Shown here: positions 24,141-31,720 of the stretch, one piece after another
Position numbering within the stretch: the stretch's first letter is position 1
How the letters are laid out: each line of letters starts with the position of its first letter
Source: Veillonella sp. VA142
GTDB taxonomy: Bacteria > Bacillota > Negativicutes > Veillonellales > Veillonellaceae
Direction of reading: 5' to 3'
NCBI RefSeq assembly: GCF_003992135.1
Contig: NZ_RQVN01000007.1
Location: forward strand, 1 to 64,000
Length of the DNA: 64,000 bases
Notes under the pieces: model-generated
Told to the model about the DNA's origin: nothing
Databases searched by the model: none
Seen by the model: the letters and a program-made list of their open reading frames with translations, nothing else
Translations under genes and position numbers: made by a program

Positions 24141-25361
24141 ATGGCTAGATACTACTGGATTAAACTGAAAGACACATTCTTTCAAGATAAGCATATAAAA
24201 AAATTACGCAAACTACCTGGAGGGGCGGATTGCGTAATAGCATATATGAAAATGATGCTTGCCAGCACAAAAACAAACGGAATTATAACACTTGATGGCA
24301 TCGAGGAAACACCAGCTGAAGAAATAGCTTTGATGATTGATGAAACCAAAGAAGTATGTCAAATGACCATGGCATATGGGATAAAGGTTGGATTTATCCA
24401 ACAAATGGATGATCTGAGTGCCTGTAAACTTTTGCAAGTTGAACAGTTACTTGATTCAGAAACCGATGATGCAAATCGTAAAAGACTGCAGCGAAATGGA
24501 GAAAATATTTTATTGTTAGGTGCTGGACAAGCACAAGATAACACATTTAGACAAAGGAAGTTGAGAGCTAAGAGATGGTGTTTAAATCACTTAGCGAAAC
24601 GACTGGTAATTACAGACTTAGAAAATAATAAAGAATATGACGGGTGGTATTATATTGCTTTACGAAATTCAAAAGGTGTTTGTTGTTGCGGACTTCCAGT
24701 AGAACAAGTGCTATTAGTTAATGGTAGATATATAGCTTGTTGTAATAACTGTGATGTGAATAAGTTGTCAGAATATTATAACACTCAAAATGAATTTACG
24801 AGTGATATAGCGAGTAACGAATTTTGCGTTACTAGTAACAAAGATAACGTTACTAGTAACAAAAATAACGTTACTAGTAACGGAAAAAGCGTTACTAGTA
24901 ACGAAAAAAAGATAGAAATCATTGAAGGCAAAAATCAATTAATCCAATCAAATCAAGGATTTGTCGAACCCGTAACGAAATGGGACAATGTCCGGACAAA
25001 TTCCCTAGATATAGATATAGAAATAGATACTTATAATTCTAATTATAATTCTATTTCTACAGCACTTGAATATTACTCTTCTAAAATTGGGGTTCCTTCT
25101 TCTGAAACACGTAGCAAATTATATAACCTGGAACAACAATATTCTTTTGAAGAATTAAAAGTAGCGATTGATATTGCTTGGAAACAAAAAAAGGGGTCTA
25201 TTGGATATATCACAAAAGTATTGGAAAATGAACGAGCACGGCAGGAGGAAAAAGAATCTGATGGATACAGACAAACAAAGGCAGCACGAAAAACAACTGA
25301 TGCCACAAAGAAACTGCTTGATGGACCAGACTGGGAAAATATTAAGCCAGGAGAGCTATAA
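24141..25361 (+). CDS. Phage-type replisome organizer (replication initiator)
   Basis: The 406-residue protein opens with YYWIKLKDTFFQDKHIKKLR, then GGADCVIAYMKMMLAST and a winged-helix-like region, as in the N-terminal domain of phage replisome organizers. A cysteine cluster (GVCCCGLPVEQ, then YIACCNNCDVN) may bind zinc. After a low-complexity region, the C-terminus (YSFEELKVAIDIAWKQKKGS) resembles a DnaD-like helicase-loading segment. Four iterons lie inside the gene, as in lambda O, suggesting that the protein binds its own coding sequence as the origin. The DnaC-like gene follows. Confidence 0.8.
   Translation: MARYYWIKLKDTFFQDKHIKKLRKLPGGADCVIAYMKMMLASTKTNGIITLDGIEETPAEEIALMIDETKEVCQMTMAYGIKVGFIQQMDDLSACKLLQVEQLLDSETDDANRKRLQRNGENILLLGAGQAQDNTFRQRKLRAKRWCLNHLAKRLVITDLENNKEYDGWYYIALRNSKGVCCCGLPVEQVLLVNGRYIACCNNCDVNKLSEYYNTQNEFTSDIASNEFCVTSNKDNVTSNKNNVTSNGKSVTSNEKKIEIIEGKNQLIQSNQGFVEPVTKWDNVRTNSLDIDIEIDTYNSNYNSISTALEYYSSKIGVPSSETRSKLYNLEQQYSFEELKVAIDIAWKQKKGSIGYITKVLENERARQEEKESDGYRQTKAARKTTDATKKLLDGPDWENIKPGEL
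24828..24902 (+). repeat. Four 21-bp iterons with palindrome GTTACTAGTAAC (candidate replication origin)
   Basis: The 12-bp palindrome GTTACTAGTAAC occurs at 24828-24839, 24849-24860, 24870-24881 and 24891-24902 at an exact 21-bp spacing, two helical turns. The spacers are A-rich and an A+T-rich stretch follows. In protein the repeats read VTSN-K/G-x-N/S, a low-complexity linker, which suggests selection on the DNA rather than on the protein. Confidence 0.8.
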
Positions 25362-26064
25362 TACTGGATCAGTAGTATTGGAAGGCATAAAAGATAAATC
25401 ATTTAACTTTACCTTTCCAATATATGAAGAACCATATGTTGTTAGTAACGAGGTAAATGGAATTAATCTAAATCGTTCTAGCGAAAAAAAGAAGATTAAA
25501 ACAGGTATTCCTAAACGATACCAGGATATGACGTTACAAAATGTTGTAAAAAGAGGAATACCTGACCAGACTAAAAGTCCATTTTATGTTATTTCACAAT
25601 ACATAGACAATTTACCTAAGATGTTAAATTGTGGACAAGGCTTGCTACTACGAGGTGATGTTGGCACCATGAAAACAACATTGGCTGTAGCAATTATGTA
25701 TGAGGTTCTTGAGCTAGGTGGTACAGCGTACTTTATTTCTATGGCCAACTTGATGGATTCATTATATTCGGTTAGCCAGGAAGAGCGTCAAAGTTTAGAA
25801 AATAAACTCAAGAATGTTGATTTATTAGTACTCGATGATTTGGGTTTGGAATATGATAAAGGCTGGGTTTCAGTTAAAATACGAGCTTTAATTAATTATA
25901 GATTTGATAATCAAAAGTCTGTGATTATTACAACTAACTTGGGGTCAGATATTAAGAATTTATACTTGAAAGGAATGTTGGATCGCATCGAAGCAAGTTC
26001 TATGATTGTGGATTTTAGGGGTAATTCATTGCGTGAACGGTTCCGATCGTTTGATTCTGTGTGA
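25261..26064 (+). CDS. DnaC-like AAA+ helicase loader
   Basis: The start ATG 25261 is favoured by AGGAGG about 12 bases upstream; a later ATG (25321) is possible. The 5' end overlaps the replisome organizer by 101 bp. The 267-residue product has Walker A GDVGTMKTT (132-140), Walker B LLVLDDLG and the RFDNQKSVIITTNL sensor region of DnaC/IstB-type ATPases, followed by the arginine-containing LDRIEASSM and LRERFRS. It would load the host replicative helicase at the element's origin. Confidence 0.85.
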   Translation: MDTDKQRQHEKQLMPQRNCLMDQTGKILSQESYNTGSVVLEGIKDKSFNFTFPIYEEPYVVSNEVNGINLNRSSEKKKIKTGIPKRYQDMTLQNVVKRGIPDQTKSPFYVISQYIDNLPKMLNCGQGLLLRGDVGTMKTTLAVAIMYEVLELGGTAYFISMANLMDSLYSVSQEERQSLENKLKNVDLLVLDDLGLEYDKGWVSVKIRALINYRFDNQKSVIITTNLGSDIKNLYLKGMLDRIEASSMIVDFRGNSLRERFRSFDSV

Positions 26065-26077
26065 GAGGGGGATATGA

Positions 26078-26269
26078 ATGAATAAAAACTTGATACCATC
26101 ATATTTGGCGGCAGAAGACGTTATGGAACTTTTAGATATTAGAAGGTCTAAAGCCTATTCAATTATAAGAAAATTAAATGATGAGCTAGAAACAAAGGGG
26201 TTTATGACGATTCCAGGAAGAGTACCAAAGAAATACTTGTTAGAAAGATTTAAGTTGTTAGAATCGTAA
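26078..26269 (+). CDS. Excisionase-like helix-turn-helix protein, 63 aa
   Basis: The 63-residue protein has SYLAAEDVMELLDIRRSKAY followed by IIRKLNDELE and a wing-like GRVPKKYLLERF. This is the winged-helix pattern of small Xis and MerR-like DNA-binding proteins found near integrases. GAGAGGGGG lies upstream. It could be the excisionase or a transcription factor of the module; sequence alone does not decide. Confidence 0.65.
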   Translation: MNKNLIPSYLAAEDVMELLDIRRSKAYSIIRKLNDELETKGFMTIPGRVPKKYLLERFKLLES

Positions 26270-26393
26270 TTCAATTAAATGCCTTATAAGGTGTGCTTAA
26301 AAACAATTTAATGTAAATACTCATAAGAGCCCTCTAAGGGGTCTTATAGAGGGAATAAATAAGGTTAATTTAGATATTGTAGGAGTATAACGT

Positions 26394-26702
26394 ATGAAAA
26401 ATGAAAAAATTAAAAATGAAAAAAGAGAAATGCAGATGAGCATTAGAAATAATTTAGGCTATATTAGATCATCATTAGGATTTACGAAAACTCAATTTCG
26501 TGATGAGTTGGTAGAAAATTATTTTAATGTAGAATACTCAGGCGCATTTCCATCTATTCGCAGTCTTTGGAATTTAGCGGATTTACTAGATGTTAGTATT
26601 GATGAAATTATCGGTAGGGAAAAATTCACGCAAGTTTCTTTAGAGAAAATTAAAAAATTAGGCTTAAAACGCTGCTATGAGTATGAAGAGGAAGGAAGAT
26701 AA
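26394..26702 (+). CDS. XRE-like regulator, 102 aa
   Basis: The helix-turn-helix is diverged: NNLGYIRSSLGFTKTQFRDE, an aromatic insert (NYFNVEYSGAFPSI), then SLWNLADLLDVSIDEIIGRE, which is the closing part typical of XRE regulators. The stop overlaps the next gene's ATG (ATAATGG). An ATG at codon 13 is an alternative start. It probably regulates excision or the integrase. Confidence 0.65.
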   Translation: MKNEKIKNEKREMQMSIRNNLGYIRSSLGFTKTQFRDELVENYFNVEYSGAFPSIRSLWNLADLLDVSIDEIIGREKFTQVSLEKIKKLGLKRCYEYEEEGR

Positions 26703-27085
26703 TGGATAAGAGAGCAATAGAATTGATTCAAGAGAGTAATGACCGTAAATTAAAGTTTAAAGAAACGCTATACATAGTCAAACAACCAAGAGTAGTAGGT
26801 GTTGTAGTTGGGTTTATGATTACAATTATGGTATCATGGATGTATCTTGGATGGTTGAATATCGTCACAGCATGTATGATACTTGCAATGCCATTGATTT
26901 TGATTAGTATGCTTATGTATCGTGGTGTAATTAGTAAATCTGACGGATTTAAAAAGTTAGGAACTATTGCACAAGATATGGAGAAATATGGTCTTTTAAA
27001 ATTCCAATGGATTATGCTAAAAAGACTTGGTCAACAAATAAAAGAAGCAACTATTAAGTGGATTATGAAGTATTGGAGGAAGTAG
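26702..27085 (+). CDS. Small membrane protein, 127 aa
   Basis: Two membrane helices (about 31-50, VVGVVVGFMITIMVSWMYLG, and 54-73, VTACMILAMPLILISMLMYR) lie between a charged N-terminus and an amphipathic basic C-terminal helix ending KWIMKYWRK. It overlaps the upstream regulator by one base and ends 2 bp before the integrase start. No family was recognised. Confidence 0.6.
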   Translation: MDKRAIELIQESNDRKLKFKETLYIVKQPRVVGVVVGFMITIMVSWMYLGWLNIVTACMILAMPLILISMLMYRGVISKSDGFKKLGTIAQDMEKYGLLKFQWIMLKRLGQQIKEATIKWIMKYWRK

Positions 27086-27087
27086 TA

Positions 27088-28167
27088 ATGGCGGTATCCA
27101 AAGATAGTAAAACTGGTGTGTGGAGAGCCACTTTTTATTACACAGATTGGAGGGGAGAACGGGTACGTAAACGTAAAAGTGGTTTTAAAACGCAAAAAGA
27201 AGCAAAGGCTTGGGAACATCAACAGATTACAGTTATGGAGCATTCTTGTGAGGGTTTAATCAAAGATCTAGCTCCAGTATATTTAGAAGCAAAGCAAAAA
27301 TCGTTGAAACCATCTACATGTGTGGCTTATGCGTATACGTTTAATCGTTATATTATCCCTTATTTTGGCAATAAAAAAGCAAATGAGATTAAGCCAGTAG
27401 ATATTCATGAATGGCATCTCTATGAAACTAATAGAGGAGTAACCGCTAATAATTTAAGAGAGCGGCACGTGGTTTTGTCTAGTTTTCTGAATTACTTGGT
27501 TCGCTTCTATGGATTAAAATCAAACCCGTGTAATTTATGTGGACCACCACCAGCAAGTACAAAGCGGAAAAATAATTTTTGGACCTATGATCAATATATA
27601 AAAGCAATGGAATGGGCAATACCATATGTAAGTGAGGTGAAAAATAATAGGCTTACTAGGTCTTGCTTATTGGTTGTCAATATATTATATTGGACAGGCA
27701 TGCGAATTGGAGAGGTAATTGCGCTACGATCTAAGGATATAGATGGCAGTATAATTCATGTCACTAGAAATATGATGATGTTCAATAAAAAAATAACTAC
27801 ACCTAAAACTAAGAGTAGTATACGTGACATTTATATATCTCCGACTTTGGAAAGCGAGGTTAAAAAATTTATAGAACAAATCCCTTATCATGATGAAAAT
27901 GAATTGTTATTTGGTGTAAGCTGGAAAAGTGTATCAAACTTTCTATCAAAAATTTGTAAGAGTGCAGATGTACCAAAAATTCGTGTTCATGACCTAAGAC
28001 ATTCACATGCATCATTTTTGATTGAAAAGAATTATCCAATCATAGCAATTAAGGAGCGATTAGGACATAAAAATATACAAACAACACTAAATATATACGG
28101 ACATTTATATCCTAATAAAGATAAAGAAATTGCTGATGCACTAGATCAATACATAATAAAAAAATGA
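27088..28167 (+). CDS. int: Tyrosine recombinase, ICE integrase
   Basis: The start ATG 27088 follows TTGGAGGAAGTAGTA. The 359-residue protein has an N-terminal arm-type DNA-binding domain (WRATFYYTDWRGERVRKRKS), a SAM-like core-binding domain, then the catalytic set: Arg206 (GMRIGE), Lys240 (TTPKTKSS), His301-x-x-Arg304 (HDLRHSHAS), His327 (LGHKN) and Tyr337 (LNIYGHL). It would integrate and excise the element. It is the last gene before chromosomal sequence, as expected for an ICE end. Confidence 0.93.
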   Translation: MAVSKDSKTGVWRATFYYTDWRGERVRKRKSGFKTQKEAKAWEHQQITVMEHSCEGLIKDLAPVYLEAKQKSLKPSTCVAYAYTFNRYIIPYFGNKKANEIKPVDIHEWHLYETNRGVTANNLRERHVVLSSFLNYLVRFYGLKSNPCNLCGPPPASTKRKNNFWTYDQYIKAMEWAIPYVSEVKNNRLTRSCLLVVNILYWTGMRIGEVIALRSKDIDGSIIHVTRNMMMFNKKITTPKTKSSIRDIYISPTLESEVKKFIEQIPYHDENELLFGVSWKSVSNFLSKICKSADVPKIRVHDLRHSHASFLIEKNYPIIAIKERLGHKNIQTTLNIYGHLYPNKDKEIADALDQYIIKK

Positions 28168-28345
28168 CCATTTTTTGACCTAAATTTTTGGGTTAAATTT
28201 TTTTTAGCAAATAATGTGGATTATATGGATAAAATAACCTAATTTTAAATAACATAAGCCTATAAAAACTAGCTGATATATAAATAATAGTATGTTATAA
28301 TTTAAGTGTGTATATCGTATAACATACTGAAAGGTAGGTGGTATC
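28168..28345. other. Right end of the ICE and promoter of the next gene
   Basis: The 178-bp gap begins with a T-rich stretch after the integrase that could act as a weak terminator. TATAAT at 28296-28301 probably drives the DUF2953 gene. The attachment site should lie between 28168 and about 28290, but I could not find its partner repeat because the left end is not in the window. Confidence 0.5.
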
Positions 28346-29197
28346 GTGTCACTATGGATGATTCTATTGCTACTAGTAATAGCTTTCATCATAGCCATTC
28401 TATGTATTCCTATCACATATAGTCTGAAAGTAAGTTCGCGCAAGCCTTATGAATTTGACTTCCGTGTTGAGTGGATGTACCGAGTGTTGAAGGTGCATCT
28501 TGCGTATAAGCAAGGCCATTCTTTGTTCAAGGAGGTCTATGTATTAGGGTCTATGAAAGTTGGTTCTGCCCGCGATTACGAGGATTGGTTAAATCGTAGG
28601 GTGAAAGAAGAACTAGATCCGTTAGCGACAGACACAAAAGAAGATGTAGAGACAAAAGAAGCACCAGACGAATCAGAACCGTATCCGTTATCGGGATACT
28701 CTGGACCAGAGCCTGTGCAATCTGTACGATTTGATGCGAATGGACATGTACTGGAACCAGTAGAATCTACATCACCGCAAGAAGAGACAACAAAGAAAAA
28801 AGAAGATACAAAAGACTTACCAACCTATTGGTGGTGGAAACATGTATCAAACCCTAAACTCTATGAAGCATTGTTTAGCGTCAGTAAGCAATGTGCTAGC
28901 CATGCTAGTCCTAGAGTATTCCAATTAGAAGGTGATTTTGGAATTCCTAGGCCTTATGAAATGGGGCTTATTACGGCAACAGCCTATGCAGTATGTCCTA
29001 AACAAGTGGAACATGTTAATTTCTCCTATACAGAGTTTGCCTATACAGGCAGTTTAACAGTAAAAGGACATATGCAACTAGGTGTATTTGCCTTCTATGG
29101 AACTCTATTTATAGTAAAAAAAGCAGTCAGAGAGTGTCTGATGGATAGTGTAAAAGCATTTGTACAGTATCGTCGTCGTAAGCAAAGTGCAAAATAA
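28346..29197 (+). CDS. DUF2953-type membrane-associated protein
   Basis: The start is GTG 28346 after GAAAGGTAGGTGG. The 283-residue protein begins with a membrane helix (WMILLLLVIAFIIAILCIPI), then a beta-rich domain, a charged low-complexity middle (about 90-155), and a C-terminal part with GDFGIPRPYEMGLITATAYA and a second hydrophobic stretch. This arrangement fits DUF2953, which in spore-formers is encoded next to ytfJ, as here. Its role is unknown; in a non-sporulating relative it may be a retained envelope protein. Confidence 0.75.
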   Translation: MSLWMILLLLVIAFIIAILCIPITYSLKVSSRKPYEFDFRVEWMYRVLKVHLAYKQGHSLFKEVYVLGSMKVGSARDYEDWLNRRVKEELDPLATDTKEDVETKEAPDESEPYPLSGYSGPEPVQSVRFDANGHVLEPVESTSPQEETTKKKEDTKDLPTYWWWKHVSNPKLYEALFSVSKQCASHASPRVFQLEGDFGIPRPYEMGLITATAYAVCPKQVEHVNFSYTEFAYTGSLTVKGHMQLGVFAFYGTLFIVKKAVRECLMDSVKAFVQYRRRKQSAK

Positions 29198-29231
29198 AGA
29201 ACTTTCAGAAGTTGAAGAATCATAGGAGGTC

Positions 29232-29585
29232 ATGATGGATACTAAACTTACAAACTTAAAAGACAATTTAGAGCCTTTATTTGAACAATTTAAAGAAATG
29301 ATTCGTGTGGAGACCGTAGTGGGCGAAGCTGTACAATTAGGCGATACTACGATTGTACCATTCGTGGATGTATCCCTTGGTTTAGGGGGATGCCAAAAAG
29401 CTGGCGGTGGCGGAGCGAAAGTAGAGCCAACAGCTGTCCTTGTTATCAAAGGGGAACGCATTGAATTGTTCAATATCAAAGGTTCTGCTAAATATACTGG
29501 TTTCGATCGTTTAATCGGTATGGTGCCAGAAATTATCAGCAAATTGAAAAAAGATGAATATGTATATGTAAGTGAAGAACAATAA
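29232..29585 (+). CDS. ytfJ: GerW/YtfJ-family protein
   Basis: The 117-residue protein has the YtfJ/GerW signature: VVGEAVQLGDTTIVPFVDVS, then the glycine-rich GLGGCQKAGGGGAKVEPTAV and a C-terminal PEIISKLKK. GGAGGTC precedes tandem ATG codons at 29232 and 29235. In Bacillus GerW is a sporulation/germination protein. In this diderm, apparently non-spore-forming lineage it is a relic or has another function. It follows the DUF2953 gene, as in spore-formers. Confidence 0.88.
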   Translation: MMDTKLTNLKDNLEPLFEQFKEMIRVETVVGEAVQLGDTTIVPFVDVSLGLGGCQKAGGGGAKVEPTAVLVIKGERIELFNIKGSAKYTGFDRLIGMVPEIISKLKKDEYVYVSEEQ

Positions 29586-29636
29586 TCTTTCATGTAAATT
29601 TCATATACATAGAGTATAGTAAAGAAGTAGGGTCAT

Positions 29637-29665
29637 TTGCTAAATGCATATAACTTTGCTATACT
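29637..29665 (+). promoter_or_regulatory. Promoter of the OmpH-like gene
   Basis: TTGCTA (29637-29642) and TATACT (29660-29665) are 17 bp apart, about 40 bp upstream of the start codon. Confidence 0.65.
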
Positions 29666-29706
29666 AGATACATAAATGAAACTATTTCTCATAGGGAGGC
29701 TTATAC

Positions 29707-30162
29707 ATGAACTTAACTAAAAAAATTGCAACATTAGGCGCACTAGCTGTAGTTGGTGCTTTTACAGTATCTAACGCTGCTAATGTAGGCGTAATTAATG
29801 AAGAAGCGATTTACACTGGCTATAATGGCTTGGGAGCCATCCAAATGCAAATTGATAAATTGCGTGCAGAATATAGCCCTAAATTAGAAAGCGAATTCAA
29901 AAAGTTAAATAACTTCAAAACTGATGCAGAAAAACAAGCATACTTTGATAAAAATATTCGTGGTATTCAAGAAAAATACAATCAAGAAGAAGCGAATATA
30001 TTAGCTCCATTGGACAAAAAAATAGGTGAAGCAGTCCAAGCTATTATCAAAGAAAAAGATATTGATGTATTAGCTGTGAACCCATCTTCCGTTGGTGTAG
30101 TAAAAGATGGTAACCAAGTTATCAATTTAATACCAGATGTAGTTGCACGCATCAACAAATAA
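29707..30162 (+). CDS. OmpH/Skp-like periplasmic protein
   Basis: The 151-residue protein has a signal peptide ending near SNA-AN, a short VGVINEEAIY strand and a long charged helical hairpin (about 45-120). The end reads VLAVNPSSVGVVKDGNQVIN. This is the OmpH/Skp chaperone shape, as used by diderms to guide outer-membrane proteins. It has its own promoter and ends in a strong terminator, so it is probably monocistronic. Confidence 0.8.
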   Translation: MNLTKKIATLGALAVVGAFTVSNAANVGVINEEAIYTGYNGLGAIQMQIDKLRAEYSPKLESEFKKLNNFKTDAEKQAYFDKNIRGIQEKYNQEEANILAPLDKKIGEAVQAIIKEKDIDVLAVNPSSVGVVKDGNQVINLIPDVVARINK

Positions 30163-30172
30163 GATATAGAAA

Positions 30173-30206
30173 GCCCCTAGGTTATGTAACCTGGGGGTTA
30201 TTTTTT
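30173..30206 (+). terminator. Intrinsic terminator after the OmpH-like gene
   Basis: The stem CCCCTAGGTTA / TAACCTGGGGG with a tiny loop is followed by a long T-run. Confidence 0.85.
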
Positions 30207-30274
30207 TATACATAGTATGGTATTCTTATAGTATAGAATTAAGAGACTAGTGTAGTAGTAAGGGTGGAACGGAT

Positions 30275-30622
30275 ATGTTAAAAAGAGTGTTAGTATTGGT
30301 TGCGTTACTGATTTCATTAGGAAGTGCTACGTCTTTGGCAGCAAGTAACTTGTATTATATGGGAACTATAGGTGGGATATCATATTATATTGATAAAGAT
30401 ACAGTTCAGAAGTATGGTACGAATGCCTATGTATGGGTAAAGGTAGTTACTAACGAAGGTAGCGAAGTATGGGGGCATATTTTAGTTAGTCGCTATGCTA
30501 AGGCTTATACTATTACAGAGCTACGAGGAGATGGCGGAGAGCAAAAATTAGATCCACATGAAGAGTTTCGACCTATGTTACCTAATTCACCAATAGAAAA
30601 AATTGTTGATTTAATTTGGTAG
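30275..30622 (+). CDS. Small secreted protein, 115 aa
   Basis: A signal peptide (cut near SLA-AS) is followed by a mature part with SNLYYMGTIGGISYYIDKDT, VWVKVVTNEGSEVWGHI and YAKAYTITELRG. The pattern loosely recalls the surface-adhesin protein E family (a Y-x-D-x-D strand followed by VWVKV), but the match is weak. AGGGTGGAACGGAT lies upstream. It is probably a periplasmic or surface protein of unknown role. Confidence 0.6.
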   Translation: MLKRVLVLVALLISLGSATSLAASNLYYMGTIGGISYYIDKDTVQKYGTNAYVWVKVVTNEGSEVWGHILVSRYAKAYTITELRGDGGEQKLDPHEEFRPMLPNSPIEKIVDLIW

Positions 30623-30631
30623 GTAGACAAT

Positions 30632-30681
30632 AAAAAGGTGTGAACCCAATGCTAATGACTAGCATGGATTCACACCTTTTT
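30632..30681. terminator. Bidirectional terminator
   Basis: AAAAAGGTGTGAA (30632-30644) and TTCACACCTTTTT (30669-30681) pair perfectly between two converging genes; an inner ATGCTA/TAGCAT extends the stem. Confidence 0.85.
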
Positions 30682-30689
30682 GTATTGGC

Positions 30690-30971
30690 TTATTTATGAA
30701 TTAAGTTTACAATGAATTCGCTATCTTCTACGAGTGTAGCTTGGATGTAGTTGTTGCCATCGAAGTGTAGTACTTCGCCTGGTGTTAAGATGTGGGATTC
30801 GGTATCGTTAAGGAATACGTGCACTTTACCTTTGACTACAGTGAAAATCACGTTAGCTTCTGGGTGATTGTGTTTTTCCACTTTGTCACCAGCGACGCCG
30901 CCCTTTTTTACGATTTTGTAATTAGGACCATCAAAAATTAAACCTAGTTCTTGTTTTACAGTTCCTGCCAT
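30690..30971 (-). CDS. Single-domain cupin protein
   Basis: ATG 30971 follows ATAGGAGGTTCTACT. The 93-residue protein has the cupin motifs: motif 1 as KHNHPEANVIFTVVKGKVHV and motif 2 as LTPGEVLHFDGNNYIQATL. The pattern H-x-H-x(n)-E in motif 1 would bind a metal, although motif 2 lacks the usual His. Such small cupins bind metals or small ligands; the substrate is not predictable. It lies downstream of the reductase pair on the same strand. Confidence 0.8.
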   Translation of the reverse strand: MAGTVKQELGLIFDGPNYKIVKKGGVAGDKVEKHNHPEANVIFTVVKGKVHVFLNDTESHILTPGEVLHFDGNNYIQATLVEDSEFIVNLIHK

Positions 30972-31065
30972 AGTAGAACCTCCTATTCTGGGGACTTTCA
31001 CAGAAGTGAAAGTTAATTACTGCAGCGAATGTGCTGCCCTATATAATGTAAAAAGGGTAAGCTAC

Positions 31066-31719
31066 TTAGCTTTTAGCAATTGTATATACAGGAATATCAC
31101 CATCAAGATTTACATTAAATGCAAAGTCCGGTGCAACGTGACTTACGAAAGCACTGAACCATGCTTGGAAGGCAGCAGCCATGATGATTGGGTTCACGCC
31201 CGCTGTTTTCCAATAGGAAATTTGATTTTGGTGATTTCCGTACCAACTAAAGGTAGTATCAGTTTGCTCGATCACAGTATCGCTTGGGTCACAAGGCATA
31301 CCATTTACATAATAGTCTTGCATCACAGTGTAAATAGCAGGTGCTGTTTGAGCGCTGAGTTTTTCTTTTGCTTCAGTACCACACATAGCCCCTTGTTTGA
31401 TGAAAGCTTCTAATACTGCATCGATACCATCGTCGCCGCCACAATCAGTTAAATCTTTGATGAAAGTAGCTTCGCGAACGGAAGAGGTTTGTAATTGGTT
31501 GTGTAACCAACCGTGGATGTTGTTATGGTCGATGATGCGGTCCAACTGACGATCTGGAGGAATTGGTTTTCCATATAAATCGATAGCGGTTGCATATAAC
31601 TCATCAGCTAAATCGTCAAGGCGAGAATGTGCCTCTTTTTTAATCAATTGTTCACGTTCAGCGATAAGCTGAATTTTTTTGTATAACCAAAAATGAATGT
31701 GTCCCAGTACTGCTGACAT
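31066..31719 (-). CDS. Hypothetical protein partnered with the siroheme reductase, 217 aa
   Basis: ATG 31719 follows AAAAGGAGC; the ribosome site overlaps the stop of the upstream reductase gene, so translation is coupled. The protein is largely helical, with histidine-containing stretches (LGHIHFWLYKK and IIDHNNIHGWLHNQL) and a DLTDCGGDDGIDAVLEAF segment. No signal peptide is present. I do not recognise the family. The histidines and the redox neighbour make a metal- or heme-binding partner plausible, but that is inference. Confidence 0.6.
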   Translation of the reverse strand: MSAVLGHIHFWLYKKIQLIAEREQLIKKEAHSRLDDLADELYATAIDLYGKPIPPDRQLDRIIDHNNIHGWLHNQLQTSSVREATFIKDLTDCGGDDGIDAVLEAFIKQGAMCGTEAKEKLSAQTAPAIYTVMQDYYVNGMPCDPSDTVIEQTDTTFSWYGNHQNQISYWKTAGVNPIIMAAAFQAWFSAFVSHVAPDFAFNVNLDGDIPVYTIAKS

Positions 31720-31720
31720 G

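Larger units (their letters stand above)
1..28260. mobile_element. Integrative conjugative element (right part; left end outside window)
   Basis: The region holds a leftward type IV secretion operon (VirB8, 9, 10, VirD4, VirB11, 2, 3, 4), a rightward relaxase, antirestriction and adhesin cargo, three toxin-antitoxin loci, phage-type repressors, a replication module and a tyrosine integrase as the last gene at the right end. Ordinary chromosomal genes start at 28346. The right boundary is inferred to lie between the integrase stop (28167) and the promoter of the next gene (about 28296). No tRNA gene and no pair of direct repeats could be seen at this end, so the exact attachment site is unknown. 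An integrase beside the chromosomal junction is the usual ICE layout. Confidence 0.85.

Noticed and set aside
28168-28345. A tRNA gene as integration target at the ICE right end
   Set aside because: No cloverleaf or tRNA 3' end could be found in this gap; the attachment site is left undetermined.
31006-31413. A 135-codon plus-strand frame opposite the 217-residue partner protein
   Set aside because: It is antisense to a gene with a strong ribosome site and has no plausible start signal.
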